From: an uncultured bacterium
Lineage (GTDB): Bacteria > Cyanobacteriota > Vampirovibrionia > Gastranaerophilales > Gastranaerophilaceae
Length of the DNA: 41,035 bases
Reading direction: 5' to 3'
Assembly: GCA_949296245.1 (NCBI GenBank)
Contig: CASFNW010000038.1
Coordinates: 1 to 41,035 of the forward strand
The notes beneath the pieces were generated by a model. It was not told where the DNA came from and ran no database searches. It worked only from the letters and a program-made list of their open reading frames with translations. Made by a program: the position numbers and the translations under genes. Every line of letters starts with the position of its first letter. The first letter of the stretch is position 1. Below, in pieces: positions 16,024 through 25,899 of this stretch.

Positions 16024-16123
16024 CCGGAGGGATTCTTTTAATTTTTATACGGCACGCAAAAGCTTCGCTTTTGACTTTGCCTGCCTCTATTCAAAATGAT
16101 ACTTAATCATTTTGAACAGAGTT
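16024..16123 (-). repeat. Hairpin-rich repeat R3 (diverged relative of R1)
   Basis: On the minus strand the order is ACTCTG, a hairpin with arms TTCAAAATGA/TCATTTTGAA, AGAGGCAG, a second hairpin AAAAGCGAAGCTTTT, and later AAGAATCCCTCCGG. The box order matches R1, but the hairpin sequences are different. The segment GAATCCCTCCGG (16035-16024) is an inverted copy of the tRNA-Arg T-arm 3' side. Confidence 0.6.
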
Positions 16124-16134
16124 CTTGGGCGCGT

Positions 16135-16256
16135 TTTCTTGCTTTCTATAAATTGTCAGAGTAAGGGATTCTTCACCCCTATATTTTGCTGTCGCAAAAT
16201 ACGGGGGTTCTACCTCTCGCAAAACAATTCACAGGATTGTTTTGCTCGGCAGAGTC
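16135..16256 (-). repeat. Hairpin-rich tRNA-associated repeat R2
   Basis: A second copy of R1, identical over 122 bp except one base in hairpin 2 (ATAC versus ATAT). It is preceded by GGGCGCGTTTTCT (16127-16139), which matches the tRNA-Arg 3' end plus its trailer. The remaining 50 bp to the next gene hold a small hairpin (about 16284-16307) without a T run. Confidence 0.85.
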
Positions 16257-16309
16257 CTCACATTCTCCATTATCTAAGGTTACATGTTGGATTTATTAAT
16301 CCGACATAA

Positions 16310-17782
16310 CTAAGATGCAGATTTTTTCTTTCTTGCAGGTGGAACAGACTCCAGCCTCTTTTTTATCAAGAGCAGATAATCATTCAAACCCGAGTCATTA
16401 ATTTCCTGCTGTGAGTGATAATTTGTTGCAGTATCTTTTCGTTTGCTTCTTCCGAGGCTTGTTGCCTTGAATTTCAACATTTTATCATCTCTTATAAAAA
16501 GACTCTTTTTAATTTTATCATTTTGGCCGAGAACAATTATTTTTGTGCAGGTTGTCCCCTGCATTACCGGAAAACTGATTAGAATAGATTCTTTTGCCGG
16601 AGTGATATCCCGCAGTCTCAATGTCGGGCTTGCCATTACTGTGTCGATTTTGAATTTTTGTTTAAAGGCCTTTTTTCTGTCTGCTTCTTTAATCTTTTTT
16701 ATTCTGGTTTTACATGTTTCGTAAAGGCATTTTACTTCATTTAACAGCGCAAGTGTATTTTTATCTAAAGTACCTGTATCTTCTGTATTTAAATATTTTT
16801 TTATTTCTTTGTAATTTTCAATTTTATCTTTCAAATATTGTTTATATTTTATAAGTTCATTTTTTAAGGTTTCGAGTTGGATTGACATGATAGGTGAATC
16901 CAGCTCTTTTTGCGAGTAATAAGTTGTTTTGTCTCCGACTTTCAAAACACGGCTGAAGTTAGTTTCTTTTAAAACTTCCCCGTTTGGTCTTATAAAAAAG
17001 TAGAACGGCTCTTTATTCTTTTCCTGAATTTTGATTATTAGATGTTCCTGTCCGTTTCGTCCGGTGATTAGATTGACCGAGTAATCTTCTCTAAACATAC
17101 CTATACTTTCAAAATCAATTTGTTTTGAACCGCGTATACCTGTTTTTACTCTGGGGTATCCGTTTTTTATCTTTGTATGCGTAGCCGGGTTTTCTATTGA
17201 AGAAATTTGTGTCTGTATATCTCTAAAAAGATTCTTTATTTCTTCTGTTGTTTTTATATTTGTATCTGATAAAACAGCTCTGGGTGTGAACTTTTCTGTA
17301 AAGGCTGTAAAATCTTTATTTAAGAAAAATTTTCTTATTTGTAAAAGTGCAAAGTCAAACTTATCAAAAATATCATTGAGGAATTGATTTATGTCTGTTG
17401 CAGCAAAATTAAATCCTTCTGCTGCTGTTAGTCTGTTAAACTTGATTTCAATAGCTTTTTGTTTAGCTTGATTTTTGCTTTGTTGTGCAACAACTAATGT
17501 ATAATCATCCGGGGAGGTAAATTTAACGGTTCTGTTTCCGTCATTAAAACTTATTCCATCTTTTAGAATACAATCAAGATTTGTTGTTTTTTTTAAGGAA
17601 TCAATGGATTTTTTTATATCTTCGGGGATTCTGTTTTCGTCTAATTTTTTCAGGTTAGAGTTAATACTTTTCAGTGCATTAAGAACTTCCGATGATTTTA
17701 CGGTAACAGGGCGTGAAATGTCCGGAAGTTTTTTTATTCCGCAAAAATTTATATATGATGATTTGTTATTAATATTTAACAT
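16310..17782 (-). CDS. Hypothetical protein with N-terminal 'INFCG' motif
   Basis: Not recognised. About 490 residues from the ATG at 17782; an in-frame ATG at 17818 would add MAKFIFTFFISC, a hydrophobic piece. The shorter start is preferred because it puts the box SYINFCGIKKL close to the N-terminus, as in the neighbouring clade-type proteins, but neither start has a good ribosome-binding site. The body is Lys-rich and mainly helical, with a possible coiled coil near 300-390 (ETLKNELIKYKQYLKDKIE). There is a beta-rich segment around 230-290 (HLIIKIQEKNKEPFYFFIRP). The C-terminus is basic (SVPPARKKKSAS). No membrane helix in the body and no catalytic motif were seen. A structural or effector-like role is possible. 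Confidence 0.75.
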   Translation of the reverse strand: MLNINNKSSYINFCGIKKLPDISRPVTVKSSEVLNALKSINSNLKKLDENRIPEDIKKSIDSLKKTTNLDCILKDGISFNDGNRTVKFTSPDDYTLVVAQQSKNQAKQKAIEIKFNRLTAAEGFNFAATDINQFLNDIFDKFDFALLQIRKFFLNKDFTAFTEKFTPRAVLSDTNIKTTEEIKNLFRDIQTQISSIENPATHTKIKNGYPRVKTGIRGSKQIDFESIGMFREDYSVNLITGRNGQEHLIIKIQEKNKEPFYFFIRPNGEVLKETNFSRVLKVGDKTTYYSQKELDSPIMSIQLETLKNELIKYKQYLKDKIENYKEIKKYLNTEDTGTLDKNTLALLNEVKCLYETCKTRIKKIKEADRKKAFKQKFKIDTVMASPTLRLRDITPAKESILISFPVMQGTTCTKIIVLGQNDKIKKSLFIRDDKMLKFKATSLGRSKRKDTATNYHSQQEINDSGLNDYLLLIKKRLESVPPARKKKSAS

Positions 17783-17960
17783 ACAGGATATAAAAAATGT
17801 AAAAATAAATTTTGCCATTGATTTTTAAATTTTGAATCATATTTTTCCGCTGTATGTTAAAACATTTTGCAATGTATTAATGTAGTCTTGTAAAAGACTA
17901 AACGTCAATTTTTTTCAAATATTTAAACAGGAGCGCGTTATATTTTATTGTTAATAAAGG

Positions 17961-19169
17961 TTAATCCTCGTCTTTGTTCCATTCAACATTTCTTGTTGAA
18001 TACATAACAAGCGCCATTATCAAAAATAGCACAAAGCTGCCTATTAACAGTGAAAAATCCTGCAGCATAAGCAATATATAAAGGAAAACGTAAAGTAATG
18101 CCATAATTATTGTTATTAGAATGGTGAATTTTATGTTTTCTTTTTTAGTTATTACAAAATATGTATATGTGCTTATCAAGCCTATCGTCATCAATGCCGC
18201 AATTGTATAAGCAAGAGCAAAAGGCCAAAACTCGGACAGAGATATTAAAAGCAGGTAAAACACAAGCATTGCAGCACCCATCATAAGGTATTGCAGCTGG
18301 TGCACCGGCTTTTTCTTTTCCGAAGCAATTTCAAATATAAAAAAGGAAAGAAAAGTCAAAGACAAAAACAAAAAGGCGTATTTGACTGCACGAGATGCCA
18401 TTCTGTAATTATCCACAGGCGTTAAAAAAGAGACACCGGCTTTGGGCTGTATCAGAGAAGACGCCGCAATAGCAGGTATTTCCCATTCAGCTTCAAAAGA
18501 ATCTTTTGCTATTTCTCTTTCAGACGGCAGAAAATCACCGTCAAAAGAAGGGTCTTTCCAGTCGCCTTCTATTTCTATTTCGTTATTTAATCCTCCGGGT
18601 ATTGCATAAATCTTATTTATACCCCGTATTTGATATTTTATTTCAAAAGGGATTGTTCCGGCGTTTGTATTTAAGATTTTTGTGTATTTTTTAGATGTAT
18701 TTGCTGCAAATTTATCAGACAACAGCTTAAATTCCGGCTGTGTGACAAAGCCTTTTGAATCGGTTACATCAAAAGATAACTCTCCCGGTATATTTTTTAT
18801 TTTTCCGTAAGAATTTATAAAATCACCTTTCAATTCAACATCAGCCGTATAAACGGGCACAGTAAAAATACCTTTTTTGCGGGTCTGCGTCTTTACTTCT
18901 ATCTCAGCTTCATAGTTATTCAATTGCAGTTGTTTTTTAGTGATTCCTTTTTTTGAAGGAACATTCAATGTCAAAACAGGCGCCATGACTGTCTGCGTAT
19001 CAGCCCAGGAAAGTTTTACATTGTTCACCGCTTCATTTTTATAAGACTCTCTGTCCCGTACTATTCCGCCCATAAAAGCAATCGGTATAAGCAGAATAAG
19101 AAGCATCCCCAGTACTATATAAAACTTTTTTACCTTTTTATTAATTCCCTTTTTAGGCTGATTATCCAT
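17961..19169 (-). CDS. creD: CreD-family inner membrane protein
   Basis: CreD is an inner-membrane protein of poorly known function, linked in enterobacteria to the CreBC regulon and envelope stress. The 402 residues show one N-terminal helix (about 15-37, FYIVLGMLLILLIPIAFMGG) followed by VRDRESYKNEAV, the CreD signature. Then comes a large extracytoplasmic beta-rich domain (about 40-260) with QIRGINKIYAIPGG. Four or five C-terminal helices (about 265-395) begin near ASRAVKYAFLFLSLTF. It is slightly shorter than E. coli CreD (about 450). No CreBC genes are next to it. GGAG lies six bases before the ATG. Confidence 0.9.
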   Translation of the reverse strand: MDNQPKKGINKKVKKFYIVLGMLLILLIPIAFMGGIVRDRESYKNEAVNNVKLSWADTQTVMAPVLTLNVPSKKGITKKQLQLNNYEAEIEVKTQTRKKGIFTVPVYTADVELKGDFINSYGKIKNIPGELSFDVTDSKGFVTQPEFKLLSDKFAANTSKKYTKILNTNAGTIPFEIKYQIRGINKIYAIPGGLNNEIEIEGDWKDPSFDGDFLPSEREIAKDSFEAEWEIPAIAASSLIQPKAGVSFLTPVDNYRMASRAVKYAFLFLSLTFLSFFIFEIASEKKKPVHQLQYLMMGAAMLVFYLLLISLSEFWPFALAYTIAALMTIGLISTYTYFVITKKENIKFTILITIIMALLYVFLYILLMLQDFSLLIGSFVLFLIMALVMYSTRNVEWNKDED

Positions 19170-19205
19170 ATAAAACTCCTTTAAACAAATTTGTAAAATT
19201 TTATT

Positions 19206-19676
19206 TTAACAAATCTTTTTACAAACATCTACCCATCCATCTGAAGCGGAATATTTTTCAAGGTCGGGTATATTCAATTCTATGGCACTGTTTGCACTTC
19301 CGCAGGCAGGAAACACAGTCCTAAATCTTTTTAATGATTCATCAAGATAGACCTTAACTCCTTCATTAACAGCAAACGGACAAACTCCGCCGACTGCATG
19401 TCCGATGAGCGGCTCTACTTCTTCAAATTTCAGCATTTTCGCTTTTGTATGAAAAGTTGATTTGTATTTTGCATTATCAATTTTCACATCCCCTGCTGTC
19501 ACAATAAGCACAGGCTTTTCTTCTACAATAAAAGAAAGTGTTTTTGCAATTCTTGCCTCCTCACACCCTAGTGCCTTTGCTGCAAGTTCTACAGTAGCGC
19601 TTGAGACATCAAATTCCATTACCTTGTTTTCAAGACCCTGGGTTTTAAAAAATTTTTTTACTCTTTGTAAAGACAT
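19206..19676 (-). CDS. YbaK/EbsC-type aminoacyl-tRNA deacylase
   Basis: Predicted trans-editing enzyme that hydrolyses mischarged tRNAs (Cys-tRNA-Pro or similar). The 156 residues have the family fold markers EEARIAKTLSFIVEEKPVLI, the conserved Lys region (DNAKYKSTF), and HAVGGVCPFAV, which forms the GXXXP loop, plus PACGSANSAIEL near the end. The start at 19676 is chosen over the in-frame 19703 because AAGGAAA lies just upstream and the protein then begins MSLQRVKKFF, typical of the family. It is a single gene between CreD and a divergent small protein. The tRNA specificity cannot be assigned. Confidence 0.9.
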   Translation of the reverse strand: MSLQRVKKFFKTQGLENKVMEFDVSSATVELAAKALGCEEARIAKTLSFIVEEKPVLIVTAGDVKIDNAKYKSTFHTKAKMLKFEEVEPLIGHAVGGVCPFAVNEGVKVYLDESLKRFRTVFPACGSANSAIELNIPDLEKYSASDGWVDVCKKIC

Positions 19677-19756
19677 AAATATTTTCCTTAAATACAATAG
19701 CAAAAAATAAAAAGTTTCAACTTATTATAAACATAAAACAGCAAAAGGATAATAAT

Positions 19757-20089
19757 ATGCCAACAATAAATTATACAAATATAACAACAGAGAAAAGAGA
19801 TATTAAAAAAGCTGAATTTTTTAAAACAAAAGACAGATACAGAAATTTTGAAACTGCAATAAACCTGCTTAAACCCGGTGATGTTTTTGAACTCGGAAAA
19901 ACACAGCCTAATGATAAGTTAAAAAGCGGTTTGTATCTGGTAAAAGAAAAATTTCAAAATAATTTTATTAATGTTCAAAGAATGTGTACAGACAAAGACA
20001 CATATTCCAGATATGAAGGTATTGTAAATGCCGATATGGTGCATCCGGAATACTGTGATAAATGGGGAAGTTTAAATATTATTGTGTAA
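19757..20089 (+). CDS. Hypothetical 110-residue protein
   Basis: Not recognised. It is a small soluble protein, basic in its N-terminal half (KRDIKKAEFFKTKDRYRNF), with a central LKPGDVFELGKTQPND turn that suggests a beta-barrel or OB-like core, and a late YEGIVNADMVHPEYCDKWG. AAAAGGATAATA before the ATG gives a reasonable ribosome-binding site. It is the only plus-strand gene between 15.5 and 35 kb. It ends 9 bp before the 3' end of the convergent helicase gene, with no clear terminator between them. Confidence 0.7.
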   Translation: MPTINYTNITTEKRDIKKAEFFKTKDRYRNFETAINLLKPGDVFELGKTQPNDKLKSGLYLVKEKFQNNFINVQRMCTDKDTYSRYEGIVNADMVHPEYCDKWGSLNIIV

Positions 20090-20098
20090 GCAGAAAAG

Positions 20099-22432
20099 TT
20101 AATCAATATCTATTGGTGAACGGTTTATTGCATCAATTGCAGCCCTTGCGTTTTGTACAAGTTCATCGGACACATTGGGTACAATAGTGAGCTGGCGCAA
20201 GACATCTATTGTGCGTTTAAAGCACCTTACGACATCCCCTTCGCCGGAAGGAATTTGCTCTACAAGTTCTTCCCATTCTCCTCCGTTTACCCAGTATTCT
20301 ATCAAAGGCGAATAGTAAGAATTTATATACATAGGAGTTTCTATTTCAAAATCCCTCTGCACTATTGTCAATCTGCGTCTAATATCTTTTATTTTGTTCA
20401 GAGCTTTTCTTGTTCCCTTGCTTATGGGAATTTCAGGATAAACATCCGCTCTTAAGTCTTCTGTTGTAATTGCACAAATCACGGAAGCAAGCTCGTCAAC
20501 TTTTAGTGTATCAAATATTCCGCTAAAAATAATTTCCGAGAGAAACAACTCGTTTTCCGCTCTGATAGCGGCTGTTGTCATACCTTTTTCGTTGGGATAA
20601 TTATTTTCAATATAGCCCATTTTGTCAAGCACGCCGACATGGTTTAAGAACATTCTCCAGTAAACATCTTTCTGGTATTCAATATTCTTTTCAAGTTTCA
20701 TAGCACGTTTTTGGAATCTGTCTAAAAGTTCGTTTTCTTTTGCGTGTTTTCTGTACAATTTGCAATTGTCGCAGCCAAAAGCCTGAACCTTGTGTAAAAG
20801 CTGTTTTGTTTTAAATTCAAAATCTTTTACGTACTCAACATTTTCGGCATTCTTTTTATTCATTTGTTTTCTTAGAATTTTTGAGGTTTTTCTCTGTTCC
20901 ACATAAAGATTTTTCAGTTTAATATATTCAAACATGTCTTTTGTTGAATGACCGAAAGGACATTTGAACTCTTTTATGCCTTCTATTACGCTGTTCAATT
21001 CTTCCTGCTGTTTTATCAAAGGTGTGAGCCTTGTTGTGGAGGTGTAATAGCCGAAACTTTTTAGTATAAGCTCTTTGGCCTCATCAAGTGTAAATCTTTG
21101 AAGCAGATTCAAAACCATGGAATAAGTAGGAGTAAAACGGCTTTCTAACGGGTTTGCATCGCTTTTTACAAGCTCTGCCACTTCTTCGGGTGACTGAAAA
21201 GCTGTGCCTACAATGGTTACATAGCCAATTTCGTCCATGCCTCTTCTGCCCGCACGTCCTGACATCTGCAAAAATTCACTCGGCGTAAGCATTCTGTGAC
21301 CTGAATCCGTGCGTTTTGAAACTGCGGAAATAACTGTGGAGCGTGCAGGCATGTTTATACCTGCAGCAAGAGTTTCTGTTGCAAAAACAACTTTTATAAG
21401 CCCTTTTTGAAAAAGCTTTTCCACAAGCACCTTCCACCCCGGCAAAAGTCCGGCATGGTGCGAGGCAACCCCGCACAGTACATACTCAAGGTGTTTGTTA
21501 TTGTACAGGTACGGATTTTCCGCAAGGTATTCGTCCACTATGTTTTTGATTTCTTTTTGCTCCTCAGGTGTTGTAAGGCATAACCCTGCGCATTTTTCCA
21601 TCTGCTCATCGCATTTTTTGCGGGAAAAAGTAAAATATATTGCAGGCAGCATATTTTTCTTATGCAATACGGAGACGACATCCTTTGCCACCTGTCTTTG
21701 AGGCATTTTCCCTCGTTTTCCGAAATATTTTGCTTTTGATTCCGGCTTTATCTTTTTATTCAAACGTCCTTCCGGTGTAAAAAGAGGAAGGATATCGTTT
21801 GGTTTTGAAGAATCATAGTAATAGTATCGTAAAGGTACCGGTCTGAAATCCGTATAAACAAGCTCTGTTCTTGAATGTACGGTATTTATCCAGTCTGTAA
21901 GCTGCTGTGAATTTGCAACAGTTGCAGAAAGAGCAATAATCTGTATATTTGTCGGGCAGTAGATAATACTTTCTTCCCACACTGTACCTCTTTGTTCATC
22001 ATTCATATAGTGAACTTCATCCAGAACAACGTATCTGACTTCTTTCAGGTTATCTGACACAGAGCCGAAGTTTGTTCCGTAGAGCATGTTTCTGAAAACT
22101 TCCGTTGTCATTACAACAATCTGTGCGCTGCGATTTATTGAAGTATCACCTGTAAGCAGCCCTACCCTGTCTTCTCCGTATTTTTGTGAAAAATCACTGT
22201 ATTTCTGGTTAGAAAGAGCCTTTAGAGGTGTTGTATAAAAGATTCTTGTACCTTCTTTAAGAGCCTTGTGTATTGCCATTTGCGCAATACAGGTTTTGCC
22301 TGCACCTGTCGGGGCGCACACGACAACGCTTTTACCGTTGTTTATATAATATAGGGCTTCTTCTTGAAAATCATCTAATTTAAAACTGAATCCGTAATCA
22401 TTGTTATCTTTTTCAAATTTTTCTTCCGGCAT
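20099..22432 (-). CDS. Ski2/Mtr4-like superfamily 2 RNA helicase (DSHCT domain)
   Basis: ATP-dependent helicase of the Ski2-like group, which is common in Cyanobacteria and probably acts on RNA. Motifs in order: Q-region FQEEALYYI (about 18-26), motif I CAPTGAGKT (about 39-47), Ia TTPLKALSNQKY, Ib TGDTSINRSA, II LDEVHYMND, III LSATVANS, IV region AIYFTFSRKKCDEQ, V ATETLAAGINMPARS, and VI QMSGRAGRRG. After these comes a long helical C-terminal part with a cysteine pair (FGCDNCKLYRKHAKEN, about 565-580). The DSHCT-type end includes TTEDLRADVYPEIP. The 777-residue length is somewhat short for the family. AGGAAAAAT precedes the ATG. Confidence 0.93.
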   Translation of the reverse strand: MPEEKFEKDNNDYGFSFKLDDFQEEALYYINNGKSVVVCAPTGAGKTCIAQMAIHKALKEGTRIFYTTPLKALSNQKYSDFSQKYGEDRVGLLTGDTSINRSAQIVVMTTEVFRNMLYGTNFGSVSDNLKEVRYVVLDEVHYMNDEQRGTVWEESIIYCPTNIQIIALSATVANSQQLTDWINTVHSRTELVYTDFRPVPLRYYYYDSSKPNDILPLFTPEGRLNKKIKPESKAKYFGKRGKMPQRQVAKDVVSVLHKKNMLPAIYFTFSRKKCDEQMEKCAGLCLTTPEEQKEIKNIVDEYLAENPYLYNNKHLEYVLCGVASHHAGLLPGWKVLVEKLFQKGLIKVVFATETLAAGINMPARSTVISAVSKRTDSGHRMLTPSEFLQMSGRAGRRGMDEIGYVTIVGTAFQSPEEVAELVKSDANPLESRFTPTYSMVLNLLQRFTLDEAKELILKSFGYYTSTTRLTPLIKQQEELNSVIEGIKEFKCPFGHSTKDMFEYIKLKNLYVEQRKTSKILRKQMNKKNAENVEYVKDFEFKTKQLLHKVQAFGCDNCKLYRKHAKENELLDRFQKRAMKLEKNIEYQKDVYWRMFLNHVGVLDKMGYIENNYPNEKGMTTAAIRAENELFLSEIIFSGIFDTLKVDELASVICAITTEDLRADVYPEIPISKGTRKALNKIKDIRRRLTIVQRDFEIETPMYINSYYSPLIEYWVNGGEWEELVEQIPSGEGDVVRCFKRTIDVLRQLTIVPNVSDELVQNARAAIDAINRSPIDID

Positions 22433-22638
22433 GGATTTTTCCTATTTTGACTCCTATATATATAATACTCAAAATTTATAATTCCTAAACACGCCGGATA
22501 TATGAATTTGAAATGGTTACACAGTTATAATTGCATACTTTTATTCTCAGACAGAGCTAAAAACAAAAATCAGTGAGCCTTGTCTGTAAAATTTCCAGAA
22601 GCACGCTTATGGTAAGCTTTTTCGGACAAATTTTAAAT
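22433..22638. other. Intergenic segment between the helicase and GH57 genes
   Basis: Both flanking genes read on the minus strand. The helicase promoter probably lies here (TATTATATATA-like sequence near 22460), but spacing is not decisive. A weak hairpin with AAGC/GCTT arms lies near 22600-22620 after the GH57 stop. No gene is seen. Confidence 0.4.
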
Positions 22639-25206
22639 CTAATTTTTTTTAATTTCTTTTACTTCCTTCATTGCTGCTGTCAAAGGAGACATAGCTTTAT
22701 CAAAAGTTTCTTTATAAAAACTTGTGTTTATATTCAATTTATTGCCAAGTTCCAGAAGCAAAAGCACAAATTTTCTGTCATAGTCATCTTTTAGTTCATC
22801 TATGTTTGATACAACATTTTCAAGAATTTCATGAATCTTATTAAAATAAATATTCTGGGATTCTGATGTATCTATTCTCAATTCCAGTGCTTCTACATAT
22901 TTAAACAGATTCAATACGGATTCTATAGTGTGTATCTCAGGATTTTTTGACAGTGCATACATCGCATCTGTGACTTTTTCCGTAAATACTGTGTTTGCAA
23001 GCTTTTTATCAAGTTTTACACCGAGCATTTTTGCCTCATTGTTTATATCAATCGCTTCTTGAAGTTCATGGTCATTGACAGACTTTTGAGATGCTTCTAT
23101 CTGCTTGTTAAACTCTATACCGAGCACGTATCTTGCGGCAATTTTAAATTCATCCGGCGGGTTTAAGCCGAGATTTTTGAAGTGAAAAATAGATGCTTTT
23201 CCGTCTTCGTAAATATCTTTGTAAAGGCCGGAGAACTTGTTTGTTTTGCCCTGAATCATAATGTTAAGGATTTTTCTTCTTTCTTCAATAAAGATATCCT
23301 TGAGTGTATAGTATTCCGTGCCGAAGTTTTCATCAAGGCTTCTGATAATTTCCGTAAGCGGATAATTAACAAATGTGGAGGTGAGATTTTTTTGTACCTC
23401 GGCAAATTCTTCCGCAGACGAGTATTCTTTAATCGCACAATGGAAATCACCGCCCGAGTATTTAAGAAGTGCAAATATAAGGTCAAATTTTTCCAGTGTT
23501 ATCTGCGACCTGATTTGTACACGTCCTATATACAGACTGTTTTTGCCTTTGGAAACTGTCTTGTAGCTCAAACGTTTAATATCATAGCAGTACAGGCTTG
23601 TTTCATCTTCAATTTCTTCATAAAGAGAAACAATTGCCCACAAACTTGCAATCTGTTTGATAGTTACAACGGAAGGTTTTACAAATTTTTTGTATATGTC
23701 AGCCCCTGTGCCGAATTCTTTTATGTTGCTCTGTGCATTTGAAAGAATATTTATAAATTCCGTTTCAAAATCTTTTGTTGTAAAATTAGCCGCAAGCTGC
23801 ATTGCACGGGCTGCATATTTCATAATCTGGGTAGTTTCAATACCGGAAATATCGGCAAAGAACCAGCCGCAGCTTGTATACATAAGCATTGCCTGTCTTT
23901 GCATTTCCAATAGCTTCATCGCAGCAACTTTATCCTGATCATTGCATTCAGGTTTCAGATTATTTTTACAGAAATTCTTTATGGTAAGCTCGCTTCTGTC
24001 AAGAATAACGTTTATGTATTCATTTCGAACCTCCCAGGGATCTTTTGTAAAGAACTTCTTACCCTGTTTTTCATAAAGAGAAATCAAATTGTCTCTGAGA
24101 TAGTCAAGAGCGTTTCTCAAAGGCTCTCTCCAGCGCTGGTTCCAGCTGGGCTGGCCGCCTGTAGAACATCCGCAGTCTTCTTTCCAGCGGCCTACACCGT
24201 GGAAACAACTCCAAGAAGATGCCTGTTTAATATCGGCTTCATCATTTACACCGTATTTATCAAGATATTCCGCATAATTTGTGATAATAAAGCCCTGTTC
24301 TTCAGCTTTTACCCTGAGCACATATGCTAAAGCCATATCACCGAATTTTGTATGGTGTCCGTAGCTTTCACCGTCTGTTGCAATATGTATAAGCTGCGGG
24401 TAATTTCTGTCGTTTGATATACCTTCTTTTAAACGGCTGACAAATTTGTTGCCGTCTTGAAGTATGTTGTCAAACGCAACGGACTTTGAAATTGCACCGT
24501 CATAGAAAAATAAATCTACAAATTTTTTCGGGTTATTTTTAATAAAATATCTGTAAGGCTTTGCAGGGTCAATATTCCCCCAGCCTGCATCAGTCCATTC
24601 TTTTGCACCTATTTTACGGTATTTTAGCGCCTGATAAGGTGACAGGATAGTGAATTTGATTCCGTTATCAGCCAGTACTTCCAGTGTTTCGTCATCAACA
24701 GCGGTTTCAGCCAGCCACATGCCTTCGGGCATTCTGCCGAACCGGTATTCAAAATCTCTTATTCCCCATTTTACCTGTGTTTCTTTATCATGACGATTTG
24801 CTAAAGGCATAATAATATGATTGTATACCTGAGCTATTGCGTTTCCGTGTCCTGAAAACTTTACACGGCTCACAACATCGGCTTTTATAATTCTTTCATA
24901 AGTTTTGGGTGCATGTTTTTCCATCCAGGATAAAAGCGTGGGGCCGAAATTGTAGCTCATAAGAGAATAGTTATTTACTATATCCAGTACTTTGTTCTGG
25001 TCATCAACGATTCTTGATGCAGAATTCGGATTGTAGCACTCGAGATTTACTCTCTCATTCCAATCATGGAAAGGAAGCGCGCTGTCTTGCAGCTCTATTG
25101 CTTCAAGCCAGGGGTTTTCTCTCGGCGGCTGATAAAAATGCCCGTGTATTGTAAGGTATTTTTTATCTTTATCTTTTATTTCATTTTTTTTATCTGTTGT
25201 ACCCAT
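22639..25206 (-). CDS. Glycoside hydrolase family 57 / DUF3536 protein
   Basis: Predicted intracellular alpha-glucan-acting enzyme (amylase, branching or transferase type; exact activity unknown). The 855 residues start with a Lys-rich leader, then KYLTIHGHFYQPPRENPW, the GH57 first motif with HGHFYQP. The segment GRMPEGMWLAETAVD (about 155-170) is the motif that carries a glutamate in this family, and IHIATDGESYGHH (about 275-287) has the Asp of the later motif. SWSCFHGVGRWKEDCGCSTGG follows. The C-terminal half (about 430-850) is helical and corresponds to DUF3536. There is no signal peptide. It is common in Cyanobacteria and relatives and may take part in glycogen metabolism, but no glycogen genes adjoin it. 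Confidence 0.9.
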   Translation of the reverse strand: MGTTDKKNEIKDKDKKYLTIHGHFYQPPRENPWLEAIELQDSALPFHDWNERVNLECYNPNSASRIVDDQNKVLDIVNNYSLMSYNFGPTLLSWMEKHAPKTYERIIKADVVSRVKFSGHGNAIAQVYNHIIMPLANRHDKETQVKWGIRDFEYRFGRMPEGMWLAETAVDDETLEVLADNGIKFTILSPYQALKYRKIGAKEWTDAGWGNIDPAKPYRYFIKNNPKKFVDLFFYDGAISKSVAFDNILQDGNKFVSRLKEGISNDRNYPQLIHIATDGESYGHHTKFGDMALAYVLRVKAEEQGFIITNYAEYLDKYGVNDEADIKQASSWSCFHGVGRWKEDCGCSTGGQPSWNQRWREPLRNALDYLRDNLISLYEKQGKKFFTKDPWEVRNEYINVILDRSELTIKNFCKNNLKPECNDQDKVAAMKLLEMQRQAMLMYTSCGWFFADISGIETTQIMKYAARAMQLAANFTTKDFETEFINILSNAQSNIKEFGTGADIYKKFVKPSVVTIKQIASLWAIVSLYEEIEDETSLYCYDIKRLSYKTVSKGKNSLYIGRVQIRSQITLEKFDLIFALLKYSGGDFHCAIKEYSSAEEFAEVQKNLTSTFVNYPLTEIIRSLDENFGTEYYTLKDIFIEERRKILNIMIQGKTNKFSGLYKDIYEDGKASIFHFKNLGLNPPDEFKIAARYVLGIEFNKQIEASQKSVNDHELQEAIDINNEAKMLGVKLDKKLANTVFTEKVTDAMYALSKNPEIHTIESVLNLFKYVEALELRIDTSESQNIYFNKIHEILENVVSNIDELKDDYDRKFVLLLLELGNKLNINTSFYKETFDKAMSPLTAAMKEVKEIKKN

Positions 25207-25277
25207 ATATCAATAACTCCGCAACTAATTCCATTAGTGAATAACATTATACAGATATTTTTTAATAATTTTCAAAT

Positions 25278-25817
25278 TTAATCTTTCTTTTTTGTATCTT
25301 TATTTTTCTTTTCCACAACAACAAGTTTTTCCGTATCAATCCACGGGTCTGTCAGTGCGTTGGAAAATACTTTGCCGTAGACTTCTATAATATCGCCGGA
25401 ATCAAGGTCAATAAATTTTTCAGCTTCTGTACGCTTGATAAAAATTTTCATCTCTGACAACGGAATTGTGTGGTCTGTTACATCATCTCTTTTAATTAAG
25501 AAAGAGATATATTTTTGAGAATCGCGCAATGCAGGTTTGTAATCCAGCCCTAGAGTAGAAAATTTGTCAAAAGCAGCTCTGAATTTAATTTTTTTATTCA
25601 AATACATATCAGGATTTGCCACAACCTCCAACGGTTTTACACATTGATATGTATTGGCATTTGCCGGAGGATTTGTACTTTGTGCAGCCTTAGTTTCTGC
25701 TTTTTGCGCTGCTGCCATATCCAGATTAACGGGCTGCGGCGCATTGGCAGCAAAAGCAAAAACGCTGCCTGCCAGCACAAGCCCTGTTATTATTGTCATT
25801 ATCAATTTATTTTTCAT
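25278..25817 (-). CDS. Secreted or periplasmic protein, OB-fold-like
   Basis: Function unknown. The ATG at 25817 is chosen over the in-frame 25877 because it yields a good signal peptide (MKNKLIMTIITGLVLAGSVF then AFAANA, cleavage near residue 24) and has AAAGG eight bases upstream. The mature part begins with an Ala/Gln-rich linker and continues with a beta-rich domain (CVKPLEVVANPDMYLNKKIK; DLDSGDIIEVYGKVF) that reads like a single OB fold. It ends in a Lys-rich tail (KKNKDTKKKD). It sits between the GH57 gene and a membrane GT-C protein, all on the minus strand. A lipoprotein is unlikely as no lipobox is present. Confidence 0.7.
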   Translation of the reverse strand: MKNKLIMTIITGLVLAGSVFAFAANAPQPVNLDMAAAQKAETKAAQSTNPPANANTYQCVKPLEVVANPDMYLNKKIKFRAAFDKFSTLGLDYKPALRDSQKYISFLIKRDDVTDHTIPLSEMKIFIKRTEAEKFIDLDSGDIIEVYGKVFSNALTDPWIDTEKLVVVEKKNKDTKKKD

Positions 25818-25899
25818 ATTACATACCTTTTCTTTGCATAATTTAAACATTTTAATGGAACATCTTAATTTTATCATATATCTTCAAAATAGTAAGCGA